Below, in pieces: positions 58,258 through 64,000 of a stretch of DNA of 64,000 bases; the first letter of the stretch is position 1, and each line of letters begins with the position of its first letter. The notes beneath the pieces are model-generated. The model had not been told where the DNA came from. It saw only the letters and a list, made by a program, of their open reading frames with translations, and made no database searches. Made by a program: the position numbers and the translations under genes. Source of the stretch: Pseudopyrenochaeta lycopersici. Taxonomy: Eukaryota > Ascomycota > Dothideomycetes > Pleosporales > Pseudopyrenochaetaceae. The stretch lies in NCBI GenBank assembly GCA_003313425.1, contig NHZP01000030.1, forward strand, positions 124,001 to 188,000, in the 5' to 3' direction.

Positions 58258-59100
58258 ATGTCGCATTCTCCTAAACAAGAGTATAAGATGAGCCAAGCCC
58301 CATCCCTGGCCCCACGGAAAAGACCGTACTCTTGCGGAATCAATCAGTCAATCAATCACCGAATGCCACATGACATTTCCGATACCGCAATGCCATCTCG
58401 AGAAGAGTTTTGCAAGAGTTTAAGGCTTGTAGCAATATGCTCCGCCGCCTCCCCATGCCCGATTTGCCAAGAACCATACACTTCCAACCACCCACCTGTC
58501 CTCCTCCCCGGTGGCTGTGGACACGTCTTCGGCCGTCCCTGCATTCTAGAGTGGTTTAGAGAGGGCGCAAATACATGTCCAATGGACCGCAGGGTACTCT
58601 TCACACCACCAATTAGACTAAGAGAATACGATGAGCGTGAGAATCGGTCCTCAGTTTCAGTACGGAGAGATAGTCTGCCGAGTGGGTCGAGAAGAGCTAC
58701 TACGGAGCGTGCAAGTACGCCTACACACTACTTGTTCGACGGTGGGGAGATTGTCGGCGTAAATGGAATTCTCACGCGTGAAGGGTGCAGAAGGGTTGTG
58801 AGGGACTTGTGGTATTACACCGGGTACTTTTTTTGGCTACTCAGTCGGAACATGGGTGCTTTGGACGTACTGTTCGTTGATGAAGGCTTGCTAGATGAGC
58901 CGATAATTGATGCACTGCCACTTGGGATTAGGGTGTCGCATGATGCATGGCTGGTATTGTTAGACATGGCAAGGTTGATGGTGAGTTGGCACTGCCAGGC
59001 TTGGGAGGAGGGGTCGTCGCAGGCGAGGATGCCACATGGAGAAGCGGAGGGGTTTGCACATCAGCTTTGGAGGCTGTGTGAACGGCAAGAAGATGCATAA
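58258..59100 (+). CDS. RING-type zinc finger protein
   Basis: Intronless, 280 aa. A RING finger occupies residues about 67-110: Cys67, Cys70 (CPIC), Cys87 and His89 (GGCGHVFGRPC), Cys95, then Cys107 in NTCPMD. The usual fifth ligand position is Gly92, and the eighth is Asp110, which can bind zinc as in RBX1, so the second zinc site is weak or unusual. The ILEWF helix after the core is typical of E2-binding RINGs. The rest (residues 150-280) is helical with aromatic-rich segments such as LWYYTGYFFWLL and has no known domain; it may bind a substrate. Likely an E3 ubiquitin ligase, one of the many small single-exon RING genes in filamentous ascomycetes. Confidence 0.8.
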   Translation: MSHSPKQEYKMSQAPSLAPRKRPYSCGINQSINHRMPHDISDTAMPSREEFCKSLRLVAICSAASPCPICQEPYTSNHPPVLLPGGCGHVFGRPCILEWFREGANTCPMDRRVLFTPPIRLREYDERENRSSVSVRRDSLPSGSRRATTERASTPTHYLFDGGEIVGVNGILTREGCRRVVRDLWYYTGYFFWLLSRNMGALDVLFVDEGLLDEPIIDALPLGIRVSHDAWLVLLDMARLMVSWHCQAWEEGSSQARMPHGEAEGFAHQLWRLCERQEDA

Positions 59101-61269
59101 CCGGTAAAAGCCATTTCTAGTGAACTTTATCCCAAATGATGGTCAGCTCTTTTTCTTTTAAAATGTAATTGTTTTTATTCATAGCGATTCAGCTCGCGAA
59201 ACTCGTGTTAGTTTTCAGACCACCATACATAGTCCACGGAATCTCATCCTATGACTAAATCACATCTATGCAACTGCACGTCTTGAGATGCACAGACTGT
59301 GAATGAGTTCCCAGATACCTTTCAATGAGATGCGGACCGAATAACAATAAAGGGAGACGGAGCTTCGACGGTCTGCGGTCGGAGATTTTCGGCTGCGCTA
59401 GGGGTTGGATGTCATCGTGGGCCGAGTCGACCGTCCAGTATCATGCGCCTGTCTTCCCACCCAGTGTCCGTCATCTCGGAATCATGTTAAACCTTGCTTT
59501 CTCAACAAATACATTTTTGTCAAGTTGAACCAAGGGCTGCATTTGATTTCTTGTGACGACTGGGAACGCAGGCTGAACGTGCTTACACCAATTTCTTGAC
59601 GAAATTGGACATGTAGGGTAAGCGCAAAGACAGCTCGGAGAATGTCTGAAGTGATCGTAGTGTATGTTCCGACGGTTATTCTAGATTTGGTGTCTTAGAT
59701 TGCCTCCCCTACGCAGATCCAAGGAGCGTCTCTTAAACCAGGTATTCTTGGCTGTTGACACAGGATATCTTGAGCTTTCGGTGCAGGTATAGACTCATCC
59801 TGACTGTTGCGTTGACTGCCAGCATGTTGGGGTCTCACCAGTTCAGCTCATAGGCCGCTTCATGTCCGAGCAAGCTTTTGAATAGAGTCCGCGAACAGAT
59901 TCAGGTGATACGGGCTTAAAGAACAAATCTTTCGTAGCTTCATGTATTGTGGTGGCAGCACTAACGGACGACGATATGCGGGCCCTAGTCATATTTTAAC
60001 ATTCCAATGCTTGCATGCAACCTCTTATTCCTGGACCATCAGTCCATCTCATGCACATGTACGCAATGGATGTAGAAACTAGACAAACTCTACGTGTGTT
60101 TTGTGCGCTCCTCTGCTCTCACGGGTTGTAGGAAATCCTCAACAGCGATGACATCTTGCATCGGTATATTATTCAAAACGAGGCAATAGAGCCCAGTGTA
60201 TTCAAAATATAATAGGGGCATAAGATTCAATCGGCTATGATAGGATTACAAGACTATGCAGTCTGTAAATGGGATGTCTACTTGGATTGCCACTGGCAGT
60301 GGAGGAAAGGGCTTCGGTGACTCGTACAGAATTTTGCTCGTTTACTTGGTGTGCGATGTTGCCTTCGAAACTTAGGGCTGTTGTAAAATAGCGTTCATTG
60401 GAAGAATTATGGAGGTAATATAGAAATCGGCACTTGAGATTGTAGCTACCATAGAGGTTAAACCTGGTTTCGCTACTACAAGCAGAAGGTCCGGAAGGCT
60501 TAGGGACGTTGCGACGAACGTGGCCGGGTTGCGGCCGAAATGGACATGGATTAAGGCAGCCATGGGCATCATCTCGAGATGCTCTAGATTTCTCGTTCCG
60601 CTATTATCCTTCGACTCTGGAGCCCCCATCCGCGTGGAGATACACGACAATGATAGTGCTGTCTTGACCTGAAACTGCTATTGACAGCATCTAGCCCTAC
60701 TTGGCTTCGACATGACTATGCATCTAAAGAATTCATCGTCTTAGATATCTAAAAGGTAAAGAATATTGGCTTCCTGCTCTCAACCAAGAGAATTTCGGTG
60801 GCGAACACTTTCAGGGCCAAAATCACATGATAAGTCGTGCTGAAAATTACAGAGCACTGGCCTCATCCTTGGTCCTCACCACCTGCACGTTCTCAAATAA
60901 AGCTTCGAACCAACCATCTACTCAAGCTACGAGGGCGAAAGCGACAGATACGAAACGAAGCTTTCAAAGCGAATTTTGAAAGCACTCACTGTCATAGCGG
61001 GCACCGTCCTAGAAGGGCTTCAACAGCTGTCCAAGTTCGGCTGCAGCTCCAATCAAGAATTTCGTCGCCGCCAGGACGTGCGTGTTCACGCAACAATAGT
61101 AAAAGCTCTATTGCATCCTCGTGGCTATCCTACGGCTCGGATTTTACGTTCAAGATATACCAGCTATCAGCAGGGGCAATTAAAGCAAGTGTCTGCCTGG
61201 CTAGTAATTCACACGAACACTCAACGTTTGTCATAAGCTAAGCACAGTCATCTACTATAACTCCCCAAC
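59101..61269. other. Gene-free block
   Basis: 2.2 kb without a supported gene. The best frame is an 85-aa minus-strand ORF from an ATG at 60629 to 60372, without motif or splice partners. The last several hundred bases may be promoter and leader of the right-edge gene. Confidence 0.5.
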
Positions 61270-64000
61270 ATGGCTCCTGGCTCAAATACTCCATACAATC
61301 CATCAGATAACAGTGCACCTTTCATGGTGCTTCCTGAGCATGTATACGGCTTTATCGATCTGAAGACTTTGGCGGATATTCACCGTTATCTTGGCGAAAG
61401 CGAATCTCAGGAAGACACCGTCCTAGCCAACTGGATACAAGAAAACTATCTACATGAGCCCATTGATCAAGGTGGTCGAGTCATCCGCACAACAGAAGGC
61501 TTCTCCCAGCTGGACAGGGCTTACCGTCGGGTGAGATCGCTTACCAACAAGGCCCAAGACAAATGGCCGTTCTTCGACAGGAACTGGAAGACCATGTCAT
61601 CAACTACTGTTAGAAACAATGCACGCGGAGAAGCTGCTCCAGGTGTTACTTATGATAGCCTCCCAGGTACGGAAAGTGAGGCGCCCACGTCGCCTGCGGC
61701 CAATGGTATTAATTCTCAAGGTGAGTATCTTGTTCGTTCATCCAGAAATTGTAAGAAACCTGACTTACGTGATGATTTCTAGCTTTCCAAGCGCCACAGC
61801 TTCAAGTTCCGTTCGGTCCGAAGCAATCAGGTCGACTTTTGCTCCCGAAAACCGACTCTCCGCGTCCGGCTCAACAGACTCCTGTGCCGCTTCCCTTGAA
61901 GAAGCAAGCGCAGCCTGAAGAACGAGCAACGTCTGAAACGCAGCCGAGCCCGATAGGTTTATCGGGGCTACCTCCAGAAAACGAGGAACAGGCACATCCT
62001 GAAGTAGTCCCTCCAGAGGAACCTCCTAAACTTTCCAAACATTTAGGTACGTTGACTTTAGGACATGGGTTCTCTTACCTCACAAGCGGGTACTAGAGAT
62101 TGTAACCCGTTATTATCTTAAGATCTTCTCTATTTAAGCTGTCTATAACGTTTTTACTAACCGAAAAGCTCAAGATTTCCCGACCTCAGACAATGAAACC
62201 ATGCCCCAAACAGAGCCTGCACAAGACAAGGAGTCTAACGTGAATAAAGCTGCTGATCAGGTGTCTTCACTTCAGTCAGTCAGCATTACTACCCTTCAAG
62301 ACCCGCCCGGATTCAATGCTGAACCAAATCTGGAGCCACTACGAGATGCAGGCGGCGGTAAGGTCCGTGGCCCGAATGGTCGCTACCTACCGAAATCTAA
62401 CTCCTCACCCGAATCGGCGAAACCTCGTCGTAAGTCCAGTGGTGGCCGAGTAAAATTCACCGAGAAATGTAAGTTCACGCTAAACGGCGACATTGTGTAT
62501 AAACCAGTGGCCGCTGGGTATCTAGCCAGTATACATACATGGATTACTGCTAATTATCAACAGCGAGGGCTGCCAACATAGAACAAAATACTCTAGGAGG
62601 CGTCAAAATATTATCGCCCCCACCTGCCGAGAATGAGACGGGGTTTATTAACGGCCCATCGCCGCACCCCTCCGCGTCTCTCCCAACCCATGAATATCAG
62701 ATATTAGGTAAAGGTGCATATTTTCTGTTCGTTATTCAAGCCATATGTACACTTTCGCAACATAGCTGAACTATTCGAGAATGTTGAACTAACTTCGAAA
62801 GCTGCCAACGGCGAGACAACTGCTCCTGCTGCAAAAATTCCGAACGATGGTATTGATCTCGACAATCACACAGATAGCGAGCCGAGGAGCGAAGTTCACT
62901 TCAATGAAATCACACCAAATGGTAAGCTACTTAATTTCTATATATTTCTCCCAAGTTCATGCTCCCCTGACACCGAATATCTCATCTGCTCTGTCAGACC
63001 TTCATGATTATAAGCACTAATTATGTGTAGGATCAACCTCATCATACATGCTTGCCGCAGAAGCTGAAGCAGTGGCTTCCAACCTCGACAGACTACCTCC
63101 AGGTCTTGTCAGACGACCTACTAAGCGAAAGAGCGAATCCGTAGCACCGTTAGATCAGCGCAAGCGCGGTCGCCACGGTGGTGTCATAGGCCGACCTCGC
63201 AAATCGGAAGTCAGGGCCAATGCCAAGTCCCAGGAGGCCGAAAAAGATGCGGAGCAGAAAGGCCAAACTCTGTCGCATGAAGAGGATGAAAGTCGTGATG
63301 TGGAGGAAGTGCCTCAAATGGTTACGCGACGAACCACACGTCGATCCACGACATCGCACATGGATGTGCCGACATCCAAGAAGTCGGTAGGCATTCAGAG
63401 CTCACCGCATGGCCCAAAGACACATTTCAAGCAAGGAGGGGACGATGACGTGACAATGGAAGATGTTGATAGTAGTAGCGTCAACTTTGAGGATACAATT
63501 GCAGGCCATGAGAATTCTGTGCCAGTACCTTCCTCGATTACATCCACGCCACTTCCTTCTGTCAAGGATACTAGCTCCTCTTCCGGCAAATTTCGGTCGC
63601 AGTCTGAAATATCTACTGCACGGTCTCAGCCACCACGATCAGGAGCTGATGCACTTACCATTGGCATAAGAAACACCAGCTCGCCTTCAGCCCAGCCGAA
63701 ACGGAAGCGGAAGCAGCGAGCTATGCAGACGCCCACTCAGACCAGCGCTCATAAGTCTAATGGCACAAGTAAGTGGTTCCTCTAGCCCGAGAAATATTAC
63801 TCCCGCTGATCTTGATGCAGCTCGTACTCCGGGAGCTGAAAACAATGATAGTGCCATGCATGGACATGTTGGCTCTCTTGCGAAGTTGCCCAATGGTGTC
63901 ACTTCTGTGCAGGGAAATATTTCACCACATGCTCCAGGCCATGTCGAATACTTTGCCCGTGTTCATACTTTCGTGGGCACTATGGACATTCCGATTGCAG
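61270..64000 (+). CDS. Large Ser/Pro-rich nuclear-type protein, cut by window end
   Basis: Seven exons are visible: 61270-61720, 61783-62046, 62169-62468, 62564-62707, 62766-62921, 63031-63768 and 63821 to beyond 64000 (at least 744 residues). Every intron (52-122 bases) interrupts a codon after its first base, so internal exons 2-6 are all multiples of three. The N-terminal 120 residues look folded: LPEHVYGFIDLKTLADIHRY, then a WIQENYLHEP segment and a WPFFDRNW motif. The rest is disordered and charged with short basic motifs: VRGPNGRYLPKS and an AT-hook-like HGGVIGRPRKSEV, plus several KRK-type nuclear signals (KRKRKQR near 63700). I do not recognise the family. A DNA- or chromatin-associated role is suggested by the basic motifs only. 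The ATG at 61270 is the first in frame after upstream stops. Confidence 0.72.

Overview
This window looks like nuclear DNA of a filamentous ascomycete (Pezizomycotina). Most introns are short (about 50-75 bases) with GTRNGT-type donors, CTRAC-like branch sites and CAG/TAG acceptors. There is about one gene per 2-3 kb on mixed strands, and several families are typical of filamentous fungi (a DUF6536-like membrane protein, GABA/choline-type APC permeases, acetamidase-type amidases, a RAN1-like kinase). A Dothideomycete is my best guess, but that rests on general resemblance only. I support 22 protein-coding genes and no tRNA, rRNA, CRISPR or intact transposon. Exon joins were worked out by hand; every multi-exon model given closes in frame.

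Layout. 1.1-3.7 kb: two tandem plus-strand genes (WW-domain protein; FAD oxidoreductase). 4.2-13.7 kb: a minus-strand run with SEY1 (ER fusion GTPase), an unrecognised 225-aa protein, RCF2 (respiratory supercomplex factor) and a Puf RNA-binding protein. 14.4-20.8 kb: a secreted serine hydrolase divergent from a SLY41-like transporter, which converges on RAB11. 22.3-28.7 kb: a DUF6536-like membrane protein and an APC permease, separated by a 1.9-kb gene-poor stretch. 29.3-33.8 kb: a 1492-aa SIM/Myb/WD40/zinc protein. 36.1-38.2 kb: enolase-phosphatase UTR4 with four unusually long introns. 40.3-43.4 kb: a RAN1-like kinase behind a long pyrimidine-rich leader with short uORFs. 44.1-52.9 kb: a DAO-family oxidoreductase, MED6 and an MMTAG2-like gene sharing a 172-bp divergent promoter, an amidase, a small alpha/beta hydrolase and SEC22. 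53.8-64 kb: an Asx-homology protein, a coiled-coil membrane protein, a RING protein and a large gene cut by the window end.

Most of the content is housekeeping. SEY1, SEC22, RAB11 and probably SLY41 all act in the ER-Golgi-endosome membrane system. MED6 and the MMTAG2-like gene act in transcription or RNA biology. RCF2 serves mitochondrial respiration and UTR4 methionine salvage. There is no biosynthetic gene cluster. The least explained parts are the SIM/Myb/WD40/zinc protein, the Asx-homology protein and the right-edge gene, whose visible introns are all phase 1. Three genes contain introns that are multiples of three and free of stops, so plain ORF calling would wrongly translate them.
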